From Dongia_B soli (GTDB taxonomy: Bacteria; Pseudomonadota; Alphaproteobacteria; Dongiales; Dongiaceae), in NCBI RefSeq assembly GCF_034044715.1, contig NZ_JAXCLW010000012.1, forward strand, positions 15,643 through 79,642: 64,000 nt of DNA. The letters run 5' to 3'. Both the position numbers and the translations under genes were made by a program. This document shows positions 43,938-51,212 of the stretch, piece after piece. Every line of letters starts with the position of its first letter. The first letter of the stretch is position 1. The notes below the pieces were generated by a model. The model saw nothing but the letters and a program-made list of their open reading frames with translations, searched no databases and was not told the origin of the DNA.

Positions 43938-44990
43938 ATGGCGAAGCCTGAAGCATCCAAAGAGGTGCGCCGCAAGCAATTGATCGATGCGACCATCCGC
44001 GCCATCGGCCGGTTCGGCTATGCCAATGCGACCCTGACACAGGTGGCGAGCGAGGCGGGTTTATCGCCCGGCATCGTCAATTTCTACTTTAAATCCAAGG
44101 AGCAATTGCTGGTCGCGACCTTGGAACAGATCGCCGATGAATATTCCACGCTGTGGCAATCGGCGATCAACAAGGGCAAAGTCTCGCCGGCGGCGGGACT
44201 CGATGCGATGATCGAGGCCGACTTCCATCCCTCGGTCTGCAATTTCGAAAAAGTCTCGATCTGGTACGCCTTCTGGGCCGAGGCGCGCAGCAATTCCGCT
44301 TACCACGAAGTGGTCTCGCGGCTGGAAGGCGATTATCTGCAGCAGACCGAAACCCTCTGCAACCGCATCATTGCCGAAGGCGGCTATCAGGAGATCGAGG
44401 GGCGGGAGATCGCCGTCGGCCTGAATGCCATGATCGACGGCCTTTGGTTCGACTGCCTGATCGATCCCAAAGCCTTCAACCGCTCGGAAGCGAAGCGGGT
44501 CTGCCGAATCTATCTCGCCTCGGTCTTTCCCGCTCATTTCGCTGGCGGCCGACCGTCGGAAGGCGGGCCCCGGCGCAAGCTGGAGGGGCAGAACGATGGT
44601 GTTTTCGGCAATGTGAGCCCGGCCATCGATCCCGATATACAGGGCCGCGACGCCCATCGGGCGCGGCTGGCGGTCGCCTTGCGCAAGCGCCTGGAACCGG
44701 TCGGCAAGCTGAAGCGCGAGGCTCTTGCCGCAGCTGTCGGCGTTTCGGTGAAGACTCTGGAAAGCTGGCTGGAAGGGCGGGGCGAGCCGAGTTCCTGGCA
44801 GATGGGGCGTCTCATCCCGGCGACCGATGCCCAGCTCTGGTTCGAAGTCTACGGTCTCATTCACGAGGAAGCCCAGCGCCTGTTCGAAGCGCGCCTGGCC
44901 CAGCAACAGGAACAGGCTCTGCGCGACCGCGCTGCATTGGATGCGTTGCGCGCCGGCAAGGCGATACGAGGCGAGCATAATGACAACTGA
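43938..44990 (+). CDS. BetI-like TetR regulator with a second, C-terminal HTH domain
   Basis: 350 residues from ATG 43938 (MAKPEASKEV), with GAGGGG upstream. Residues 1-200 are a complete TetR protein: HTH ATLTQVASEAGLSPGIVNFYFKSKEQLL and a BetI-like effector domain ending GLNAMIDGLWFDCLIDPKAFNRSEAKRVCRIYL. After a polar linker (about 203-238), residues 241-295 form a second, XRE-like helix-turn-helix: KLKREALAAAVGVSVKTLESWLEGRGEPSS. A charged Gln/Arg-rich helix ends the protein. TetR proteins normally have only the N-terminal DNA-binding domain, so this is an unusual fusion. The gene overlaps the following hydrolase by 11 bases. Confidence 0.82.
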   Translation: MAKPEASKEVRRKQLIDATIRAIGRFGYANATLTQVASEAGLSPGIVNFYFKSKEQLLVATLEQIADEYSTLWQSAINKGKVSPAAGLDAMIEADFHPSVCNFEKVSIWYAFWAEARSNSAYHEVVSRLEGDYLQQTETLCNRIIAEGGYQEIEGREIAVGLNAMIDGLWFDCLIDPKAFNRSEAKRVCRIYLASVFPAHFAGGRPSEGGPRRKLEGQNDGVFGNVSPAIDPDIQGRDAHRARLAVALRKRLEPVGKLKREALAAAVGVSVKTLESWLEGRGEPSSWQMGRLIPATDAQLWFEVYGLIHEEAQRLFEARLAQQQEQALRDRAALDALRAGKAIRGEHNDN

Positions 44991-45876
44991 TCATCCGGCA
45001 CCCGCTTATCCTGCCCCCCAAACCAGCGGCTGGATCGATGTGCCCGGTGGGCGCGTCTGGTATCGCAGCAATGGCGATTCGCATCCGGGGCGGGCGCCGC
45101 TTCTGGTGCTTCATGGCGGGCCGGGGATGCAGCATGACTATCTGCTGCCCTTGACCGCTTTGGCCGATACGCGGCGGGTCATCTTCTATGATCAGCTCGA
45201 TTGCGGCCGTTCCGACCGCACCAAGGATCCGCGTAACTGGACAGTGGAACGCTATCTCTCGGAAATCGACGCCATCCGTGAGGATATCGGCCTGACGGAG
45301 TTGCATCTCTACGGCAATTCCTGGGGCGGCAGCCTGGCGGCGGAATATGCCGCGCAGCGCCCCGCCGGCTTGAAAAGCGTCACCCTCGCCGGGCCGCTGA
45401 TCAATACCGATCGCTGGATTGCCGACAATGCCGCCTATTGCCGTGCGCTACCGGAACCGCATGCCTCGCTCCTGCTGGGTGAGGCCGCACTCGATGATCC
45501 CGCTTATCAGGCGGCGGTCGATTTCTTCTACCGCCGCCATCTCTGCCGCCTCGATCCCTGGCCGGAGATCGTCACCACGACGATGAATAACGGCAATATG
45601 AATGTCTATCAGACCATGTGGGGCCCGGCGGAATTCACCTCGACCGGCAGCCTGCGGCAGTTCGACGTGACGCCGCGCCTGCCCGATATCGCCGCGCCCA
45701 CCTTGTTCATCTGCGGCGAATATGACGAGGCGACCCCCGCCGCCTGCCGCGATTTCGCCAAGCTGGTGCCGGGTGCCCAGGTCGCTGTAATCGCCGATGC
45801 CTCCCACCTCGCTCCGGTCGAACAGCCGGAAGCCTATCTGGCCCGATTGCGGGCTTTTCTCGATCCGCTGGGGTAA
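44980..45876 (+). CDS. Proline iminopeptidase-like alpha/beta hydrolase
   Basis: 298 residues, starting inside the last codons of the regulator gene, hence translationally coupled. It has the oxyanion motif LHGGPGMQHDYLL, the nucleophile elbow GNSWGGSLA (Ser114), acid Asp in CGEYDEATP, and His in DASHLAPVEQPE. This is the pattern of proline iminopeptidases and related amino-acid amidases that release N-terminal proline or hydrolyse small amides in the cytosol. Coupling with the regulator and the divergent aminotransferase suggests a small regulon that releases and transaminates an amine or amino acid (inference). Confidence 0.88.
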   Translation: MTTDHPAPAYPAPQTSGWIDVPGGRVWYRSNGDSHPGRAPLLVLHGGPGMQHDYLLPLTALADTRRVIFYDQLDCGRSDRTKDPRNWTVERYLSEIDAIREDIGLTELHLYGNSWGGSLAAEYAAQRPAGLKSVTLAGPLINTDRWIADNAAYCRALPEPHASLLLGEAALDDPAYQAAVDFFYRRHLCRLDPWPEIVTTTMNNGNMNVYQTMWGPAEFTSTGSLRQFDVTPRLPDIAAPTLFICGEYDEATPAACRDFAKLVPGAQVAVIADASHLAPVEQPEAYLARLRAFLDPLG

Positions 45877-45887
45877 GGCTGCCTGCT

Positions 45888-45913
45888 GCCTCCCCGCTAG
45901 GAGGCCGGGTTTT
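45888..45913 (+). terminator. Weak hairpin after the hydrolase gene
   Basis: 6-base stem GCCTCC/GGAGGC with a 6-base loop and a CGGGTTTT tail, 11 bases after the stop. A modest terminator. Confidence 0.4.
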
Positions 45914-46011
45914 AGAGGGCCCAGTCCAGTGCCGGATGCAAGCCTGCCCCCGGAGAACCGCGGGCCCGCCCCCTAGACGGCGGGGATGGGATTCGCTATA
46001 GAAAGAGCCAG

Positions 46012-46066
46012 TTCGTGGTGATTTGGCCGGCCGGCTTGCAGCCACGTTAAAAAAATCGCTAAAGGG
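46012..46066 (+). ncRNA. SAM-II riboswitch (metA leader)
   Basis: The leader upstream of metA carries the SAM-II pattern. P1 stem is CGTGG (46014-46018) with CCACG (46042-46046). The loop contains GGTGATTTG, then GCTTGCAGCCACG, a run of A residues and finally GCTAAAGGG (46058-46066), which pairs back as the pseudoknot. In the family, SAM binding stabilises the pseudoknot and hides the ribosome site. It should lower MetA synthesis when S-adenosylmethionine is plentiful. The metA start is about 47 bases downstream. Confidence 0.85.
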
Positions 46067-46113
46067 CCGCGTGCGGACCAGAGGCGATATATTTTTCGTT
46101 TTTGGTGACCGTT

Positions 46114-47052
46114 ATGCCGATCAAGATTCCTGACAAGCTCCCTGCATTCAACGCCCTGGTGAACGAGGGCGTGCGCGTCATGACCGAGGCGGTGGCGATC
46201 CGCCAGGACATCCGCCCGCTGCAGATCGGGCTCCTCAATCTGATGCCGAACAAGATCAAGACCGAGCTGCAGATGGCGCGCCTGCTCGGTGCGACGCCGC
46301 TCCAGGTCGAGCTGTCGCTGATCCGCATCGGCAATCACAAATCGAAGAATACGGCGGAAGATCACCTGCTCACCTTCTACCAGTCCTGGGAGACGGCGCG
46401 GCACCGCAAGTTCGACGGATTCATCATCACTGGCGCCCCGGTCGAGACGATCCCCTATGAGGACGTCACCTATTGGCGCGAATTGCAGGATATCTTCGAT
46501 TGGACACGCACCCATGTGCATTCGACGGTGAATGTCTGCTGGGGGGCGATGGCCGCGCTCTATCATTTCCACGGCCTGCCGAAACATCAGCTCAGCGAGA
46601 AGGCCTTCGGCATCTTCCGCCAGAAGGTCGTGAAGCCGTCCTCGGCCTATCTCAACGGCTTCTCCGACGATTTCGCCGTGCCGGTCTCGCGCTGGGCCAA
46701 GATCGCGGTGGAGGATGTCGCCGGCTGTTGCGACCTCAACCTGCTGACCTATTGCGAGGAGCAGGGTGCCTCGATCATCGAGGATGCCAAGGACCGGCGC
46801 CTCTATATCCTCGATCATCTTGAATACGATTCGACCTCGCTGTCGGACGAATATTTCCGCGATCTCAAGGCCAATGTGCCGATCAAGCTGCCGCTCAACT
46901 ATTTCCCGAATGACGATGCGTCTCAGCCGCCGCGCAATCTCTGGCGGTCGCATGCGCATCTCCTGATCGCCAACTGGATCAACGAGATCTACCAGACGAC
47001 ACCTTTCGATATCGCTGAAATCGGCCAGGCGGCGCTTAAGCAGACGGCCTGA
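46114..47052 (+). CDS. metA: Homoserine O-acyltransferase, MetA type, predicted acetyl-CoA specific
   Basis: 312 residues from ATG 46114 (MPIKIPDKLP); a start four codons earlier is possible. It activates homoserine for methionine synthesis. The catalytic Cys is in HSTVNVCWGAMAALYHF, with the downstream Glu/His residues of the family (HAHLLIANWINEIYQ). The acyl-CoA selector lies at residue 111: FDGFIITGAPVETI gives Glu111, which in studied MetA proteins means acetyl-CoA, while Gly means succinyl-CoA. The SAM-II riboswitch in the leader ties it to methionine control. Single gene. Confidence 0.93.
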   Translation: MPIKIPDKLPAFNALVNEGVRVMTEAVAIRQDIRPLQIGLLNLMPNKIKTELQMARLLGATPLQVELSLIRIGNHKSKNTAEDHLLTFYQSWETARHRKFDGFIITGAPVETIPYEDVTYWRELQDIFDWTRTHVHSTVNVCWGAMAALYHFHGLPKHQLSEKAFGIFRQKVVKPSSAYLNGFSDDFAVPVSRWAKIAVEDVAGCCDLNLLTYCEEQGASIIEDAKDRRLYILDHLEYDSTSLSDEYFRDLKANVPIKLPLNYFPNDDASQPPRNLWRSHAHLLIANWINEIYQTTPFDIAEIGQAALKQTA

Positions 47053-47465
47053 AGGCCGGCCTGTCGACGACGCTCATTGCACGACCTTGGCGGCAACAAG
47101 GTTGCCCGCCTCACGTGACGGCGTAGCGGCCTCTGCCGTGGACCCTCGCATCAAGTCCGTGGGTGACAGCAAGTGTGCATGATCCGTGTGCAATGACCGG
47201 AAGCACAACCATTCCCCTTGGCACAATGCCGACATCCGGCCAGGTTGTCACACTCGGGCTTGACCCGAGGGCCCATCGTTGCAACTGAAGAACGCTACTT
47301 TGCGGCGGCTGGCCGAGGAGCTGGCGTGCATTCGTGATGGCCAGGGCTTCGCAAGGCTGCTTTTGAAGCAAGCCAATCCACGGCCTGTATGGTAGATTTA
47401 CCGAAGCTCCGGCTTCGGCCTGATCGCCGTCACTCTTAAGGCATTCCAAACCTAAGGAGTTCGAC
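47053..47465. other. Intergenic region with palindromic repeat, no gene
   Basis: 413 bases between metA and the VOC gene. It holds the copy B repeat; the rest has no supported gene. An AAGGAG-like site before 47466 belongs to the VOC gene. Confidence 0.5.
47140..47274. repeat. Palindromic intergenic repeat, copy B
   Basis: 135-base element bounded by related inverted arms: GGACCCTCGCATCAAGTCCG at 47140-47159 and CGGGCTTGACCCGAGGGCCC at 47255-47274. It shares the CAAGTCC-GGGTGACA core with copy A at 42029-42156, but the arms point outward rather than inward. Confidence 0.55.
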
Positions 47466-48152
47466 ATGAGCAGTACATCGCTGCGCGAAGAAACTGCAAA
47501 CGGGACCAGAGCGCGAACGCTCGACACAAAACTCGAAGTCGTTGTCATCCCGGTTTCTGACGTTGACCGCGCGAAGGCGTTCTATGCGAGCCTCGGTTGG
47601 AGGCTCGATGCCGATTTCGCCGGCGGCGACAGTTTCCGTGTGATCCAGTTCACGCCGCCTGGCTCCGGCGGCTCGGTCATCTTCGGCAAAAATGTCACCG
47701 CGGCGGCACCGGGCTCGGCCCAGGGCCTGTATCTGATCGTCTCCGATATAGCGGCCGCCCGTGACGACCTGCTTGGCCGCGGCGTCGCAATCAGCGAGGT
47801 GTTCCATGACGGCGGCGACGTGCATGACGGCGCGGACGAGCCTTATCTATTTGGCCGGCTTCGGGTCGGCGGTCCGAATCCCGAGCGTCGCAGCTATCGC
47901 TCATTCGCCTCGTTCCGCGATCCCGATGGCAATGGCTGGCTGCTTCAGGAGGTCACCGCGCGATTGCCCGGACGCATCGAGGGGGATGACACGATATTCA
48001 CGTCGCCGGCCGAGCTTGCCGCCGCGCTCCGACGGGCCGCCGCCGCTCATGGCGAGCATGAGAAGCGGACCGGCCAGCATGATGCGAATTGGGCGGACTG
48101 GTACGCGGAATACGTTGTGCAGGAACAGGCCGGCAAGCCGCTGCCCTCATGA
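47466..48152 (+). CDS. VOC-superfamily (glyoxalase-like) protein
   Basis: 228 residues. A VOC domain occupies about 20-165: TKLEVVVIPVSDVDRAKAFYASLGWRLDADFAGGDSFRVIQFTPPGS and SFRDPDGNGWLLQEVTARLPGR. The remaining C-terminal ~60 residues (AELAAALRRAAAAHGEHEKRTGQHDANWADWYAEYVVQEQ) form a helical extension seen in a subfamily. Metal-dependent dioxygenase, isomerase or resistance roles are possible; nothing identifies the substrate. It opens the accessory cluster with the flavoprotein and the split CMD gene. Confidence 0.85.
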   Translation: MSSTSLREETANGTRARTLDTKLEVVVIPVSDVDRAKAFYASLGWRLDADFAGGDSFRVIQFTPPGSGGSVIFGKNVTAAAPGSAQGLYLIVSDIAAARDDLLGRGVAISEVFHDGGDVHDGADEPYLFGRLRVGGPNPERRSYRSFASFRDPDGNGWLLQEVTARLPGRIEGDDTIFTSPAELAAALRRAAAAHGEHEKRTGQHDANWADWYAEYVVQEQAGKPLPS

Positions 48153-48270
48153 GGAGCGGCACCGACCGTAAACCCGGTGCGACCAGCTTTGGTCGGACAA
48201 TTTCAGCTTACCGCCGTGATGGAGGGCGCCGTCGCGATCCTCGGCGCGGCATTCATCGAGGACCCACGAC

Positions 48271-49653
48271 ATGACTCAATCCTTCGACGCCATCGTCATC
48301 GGGGCTGGACAGGCGGGACCATCCCTGGCCGGCCGGCTGACCACCGCCGGCATGAAGGTGGCGCTCATCGAGCGCAAGCTGTTCGGCGGAACCTGCGTCA
48401 ATACCGGCTGCATGCCGACCAAGACACTGGTCGCAAGCGCCTATGCCGCCCACCTTGCCCGGCGCGGCGCCGACTATGGGGTCACCATCGAGAGTCCGGT
48501 CAAGATCGACATGAAGCGGGTCAAGGCCCGGGCCGATACCGTGTCAAGGAATGCGCGCACGAATGTCGAAAAATGGCTGCGCGGCATGGACAACCTGACG
48601 GTCATCACAGGCCATGCCCGGTTCGAGGGAAGGGATGTTGTCCGGGTGGGCGACAGCCAGCTGCGGGCGCCGCGCATCTTCGTCAATGTCGGCGGCCGCG
48701 CGAGCGTGCCCGACATGCCCGGTGTCGGCGTGGTCGACTACCTCACCAATAGGTCGATCCTTGAGCTCGATACCGTTCCGCGACATCTGGTCGTCGTCGG
48801 CGGAAGCTATATCGGGCTTGAATTCGCCCAGATGTATCGGCGTTTCGGCGCGGCGGTCACGATCATCGAGAAGGGGCCGCGGCTGATCGCGCGCGAGGAC
48901 GAGGACGTGTCGGAGGCGGTTCGCGAGATCCTCACCGACGAGGGGATTGCGGTACGCACCGGCGCCAGCTGCATCGGGTTCAAGCCCCACCCCGACGGCG
49001 TGTCGGTCGATGTCGATTGCACAGCCGGCGATCCGGCCGTGATCGGCTCGCATCTGCTGCTGGCGGTCGGGCGCCGGCCCAACACGGACGATCTCGGCCT
49101 CGACAAGGCCGGCATCGCAACGGATGCCCGCGGTTATATTACCGTGGATGACAGCCTGGCCACCAACGTCCCCGGCATCTGGGCCCTGGGCGATTGCAAC
49201 GGCCGCGGCGCCTTCACCCATACGGCTTATAACGACTACGAGATCGTCGCCGCCAATCTTCTCGATGGCGGCAATCGGCGGGTGAGCGACCGGATTCCGG
49301 CCTATGCGCTCTATGTCGATCCGCCACTCGGGCGCGTCGGCCTGTCGGAGACGGAGGCGACACGTACGGGTCGCAAGATCCTGGTGTCCAAACGCCCAAT
49401 GACGCGGGTCGGGCGCGCGGTCGAGCGGGATGAAACCAAGGGCTTCATGAAGGTGGTCGCCGACGCGGAGACGAAACAAATCCTCGGGGCCGCCATCCTG
49501 GGGACCGGCGGTGACGAGGCGATCCACGGCATCTTGGACATGATGAATGCCGGCGCAACCTATCCGGTCCTGCAATGGGCGGTGCCGATCCACCCGACCG
49601 TCTCGGAACTGATTCCGACGGTCCTCGGCGACCTGAAGGCAGCAGGCGGCTGA
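48271..49653 (+). CDS. FAD-dependent pyridine nucleotide-disulfide oxidoreductase
   Basis: 460 residues of the mercuric reductase/dihydrolipoamide dehydrogenase family. FAD motif IVIGAGQAGPSLAGRL, redox-active disulfide GGTCVNTGCMPTKTL, second nucleotide motif VVVGGSYIGLEFAQMYRRFG, GIWALGDCNGRGAFTHTAYNDYEIVAANL, and the dimer-interface domain ending in the catalytic HPTVSELIPTVLGDL. The C-terminal cysteine pair of true mercuric reductases is missing and there is no N-terminal HMA domain. A generic disulfide or quinone reductase is therefore more likely than mercury reduction. Confidence 0.9.
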   Translation: MTQSFDAIVIGAGQAGPSLAGRLTTAGMKVALIERKLFGGTCVNTGCMPTKTLVASAYAAHLARRGADYGVTIESPVKIDMKRVKARADTVSRNARTNVEKWLRGMDNLTVITGHARFEGRDVVRVGDSQLRAPRIFVNVGGRASVPDMPGVGVVDYLTNRSILELDTVPRHLVVVGGSYIGLEFAQMYRRFGAAVTIIEKGPRLIAREDEDVSEAVREILTDEGIAVRTGASCIGFKPHPDGVSVDVDCTAGDPAVIGSHLLLAVGRRPNTDDLGLDKAGIATDARGYITVDDSLATNVPGIWALGDCNGRGAFTHTAYNDYEIVAANLLDGGNRRVSDRIPAYALYVDPPLGRVGLSETEATRTGRKILVSKRPMTRVGRAVERDETKGFMKVVADAETKQILGAAILGTGGDEAIHGILDMMNAGATYPVLQWAVPIHPTVSELIPTVLGDLKAAGG

Positions 49654-49770
49654 CAGTGTTTCCGTTCGCACCTACCGCAAGATTTTTTTAGCAGGGCGTC
49701 ACAAAACGCTGTCCTGGATCGTCATCATTTCGGAATCCTCACATTGGAACCGAAGGAAGGACGTAGAACC

Positions 49771-50025
49771 ATGACTGCCAAACTGGATCCCTTTGCCGCC
49801 GCGCCGCAACTGATGAAGACCTGGATGACCGCATCGGTGGAGATCGCCGCCAGCCTTGAGCCAAGCCTGATCGAGCTGGTGAAAATCCGCGCCTCGCAAA
49901 TCAACCAATGCGCCAATTGCATCAACATGCACACGGTCGAGGCGCGAGCCCAGGGCGAGACGTAACAACGTAGCTATCTGCTGCCGGCCCGGGGGGAAGC
50001 GCCATGCTATACCGACCCCGAGCGC
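49771..50025 (+). pseudogene. N-terminal half of a carboxymuconolactone decarboxylase (AhpD-like) gene
   Basis: ATG 49771 opens MTAKLDPFAAAPQLMKTWMTASVEIAASLEPSLIELVKIRASQINQCANCINMHTVEARAQGET, the clear start of an AhpD-type CMD protein with its C-x-x-C...H motif (CANCINMH). An in-frame TAA at 49963-49965 replaces the usual Glu codon. The frame then continues in family pattern as QRSYLLPARGEAPCYTDPER up to about 50025, where homology ends abruptly. The missing second half lies on the other strand at 50820-51031. Broken by a nonsense mutation and a rearrangement. Confidence 0.8.
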
Positions 50026-50057
50026 CTTATACGATTTGTTCCAACATAAAGGAGAAG

Positions 50058-50702
50058 ATGATGCCCCAACCCTCGAGTTACGACCCGAACACGACGGCGC
50101 TTCTGTGCATCGACTTCTATAATGACTTCCTCAGCGAGGGCGGAAAGCTCTGGCCATGGGTGAAGGACATGGTCCAGCAAAATAATCTGCTCGACAATCT
50201 TCGGACCATCGTTCGCACGGCGCACGAGGTTGGCGTTACAGTCTATCACGTGCCTCACCACCGCTGGGAGCCGGGCGACTATGTCAACTGGAAGTACCCG
50301 TCACCCTACCAGCTTGGTGCGGCCGAGCGGCAAGCCTTTGCCAAGGGCACCTGGGGTGGCACCTTTCACGACGATTTTCAGGTGCAGCCCGGTGACATCG
50401 TCGCCACGGAGCACTGGGCTTCGAGCGGCTTCCCGAACACCGATCTCGACCACCAGCTCAAGCGCTACGGCAAGGAAAAGATCATCCTGCTCGGGCTGTT
50501 GGCGAACACCTGCTACGAGGCGACCGGCCGCATCGGCATGGAACTCGGCTACCACGTCACGCTTGTCCGGGACGGGACGGCGGCGCGTTCGCCAGCGGCG
50601 ATGCACGCGGCCATGGAGATCGACGGACCGACCTATGCTCACGCCATTCTCACAACGGCGGAATTAGTGGCCGCGTTGAAACGCCGGGCCGTGATCTCAT
50701 AA
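50058..50702 (+). CDS. Isochorismatase-family cysteine hydrolase
   Basis: 214 residues from ATG 50058 (a second ATG follows at 50061), with AAGGAG upstream. The catalytic Asp is in ALLCIDFYNDF, Lys in AFAKGTWGGTFHDDF and Cys in LGLLANTCYEATGRIGMELGYHVTLVRDGT. The family cleaves amides or vinyl ethers in the cytosol. It lies between the two halves of the CMD gene, inside the inferred inverted segment, with only about 32 bases between the left break point and its start. Its original promoter region is therefore short, and expression may have changed. Confidence 0.9.
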   Translation: MMPQPSSYDPNTTALLCIDFYNDFLSEGGKLWPWVKDMVQQNNLLDNLRTIVRTAHEVGVTVYHVPHHRWEPGDYVNWKYPSPYQLGAAERQAFAKGTWGGTFHDDFQVQPGDIVATEHWASSGFPNTDLDHQLKRYGKEKIILLGLLANTCYEATGRIGMELGYHVTLVRDGTAARSPAAMHAAMEIDGPTYAHAILTTAELVAALKRRAVIS

Positions 50703-50767
50703 GCGCAAAACCCTGATCGACCCATCAAGTCTTTATGGGTCACAATCCAAGCATGTCGTGCACCTGT

Positions 50768-50800
50768 CGACGCAGCGGCGTGAATTGCACCGCTGCGTCG
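50768..50800. terminator. Hairpin between isochorismatase gene and CMD fragment
   Basis: Perfect 11-base stem (CGACGCAGCGG / CCGCTGCGTCG) and 11-base loop, in the space between the convergent gene and fragment. It could end transcription both ways; no clear T-run. Confidence 0.55.
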
Positions 50801-50819
50801 GCGATACGGGGTGCTGCGG

Positions 50820-51031
50820 TCAGACCGCAGCCCTGGCAGCCTTTGCCGCTTCCGGTTCGACCCAGAAACCGAAACCGACGGCGAGACGATTCCATCCATT
50901 GATGATGTTGATCATCAGCGTCAGCTTCACCCGTTCCTCTCCGGTGGAATGCACTTTGAGCCCTCGCTTGCCTCACCGTGGCGGTGGTCTTTGGAAAGAC
51001 GGGTCAGGGCTTCGGTCCAGGCCAAGGCGGC
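50820..51031 (-). pseudogene. C-terminal half of the carboxymuconolactone decarboxylase gene, inverted
   Basis: On the minus strand from 51031 the sequence reads AALAWTEALTRLSKDH, the typical CMD continuation. After a frameshift it reads EERVKLTLMINIINGWNRLAVGFGFWVEPEA to a stop at 50820. The first residues here (AALAW) follow directly on the last residues of the plus-strand fragment at 49771-50025 (YTDPER), as in intact proteins (YTDRERAALAWTEAL). The two are therefore halves of one gene, now in opposite orientation. Confidence 0.78.
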
Positions 51032-51212
51032 AAGAAATCTGTGGAGTGCTGCCTGCGGACAACGCGAGCTTAGCCTCAGAACCTGAACGACCTTGCTGGT
51101 GCCCTATGGTCGACTATCTTGCGCTCAAATCGCCGGATATGTCCCACCCAATGCCGTGAATTATCTTAACCCTCGGATTAAATTCGCGGGTCGTCGGAAC
51201 TGGCGTTTGATC
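51032..51212. other. Sequence between the inversion edge and the ABC operon
   Basis: 181 bases to the right of the inferred break point. No gene seen; it presumably was the region following the isochorismatase gene's original upstream flank. Confidence 0.4.

Noticed and set aside
48271..49653. Mercuric reductase assignment
   Set aside because: C-terminal cysteine pair and HMA domain of MerA are absent and no mer genes adjoin.
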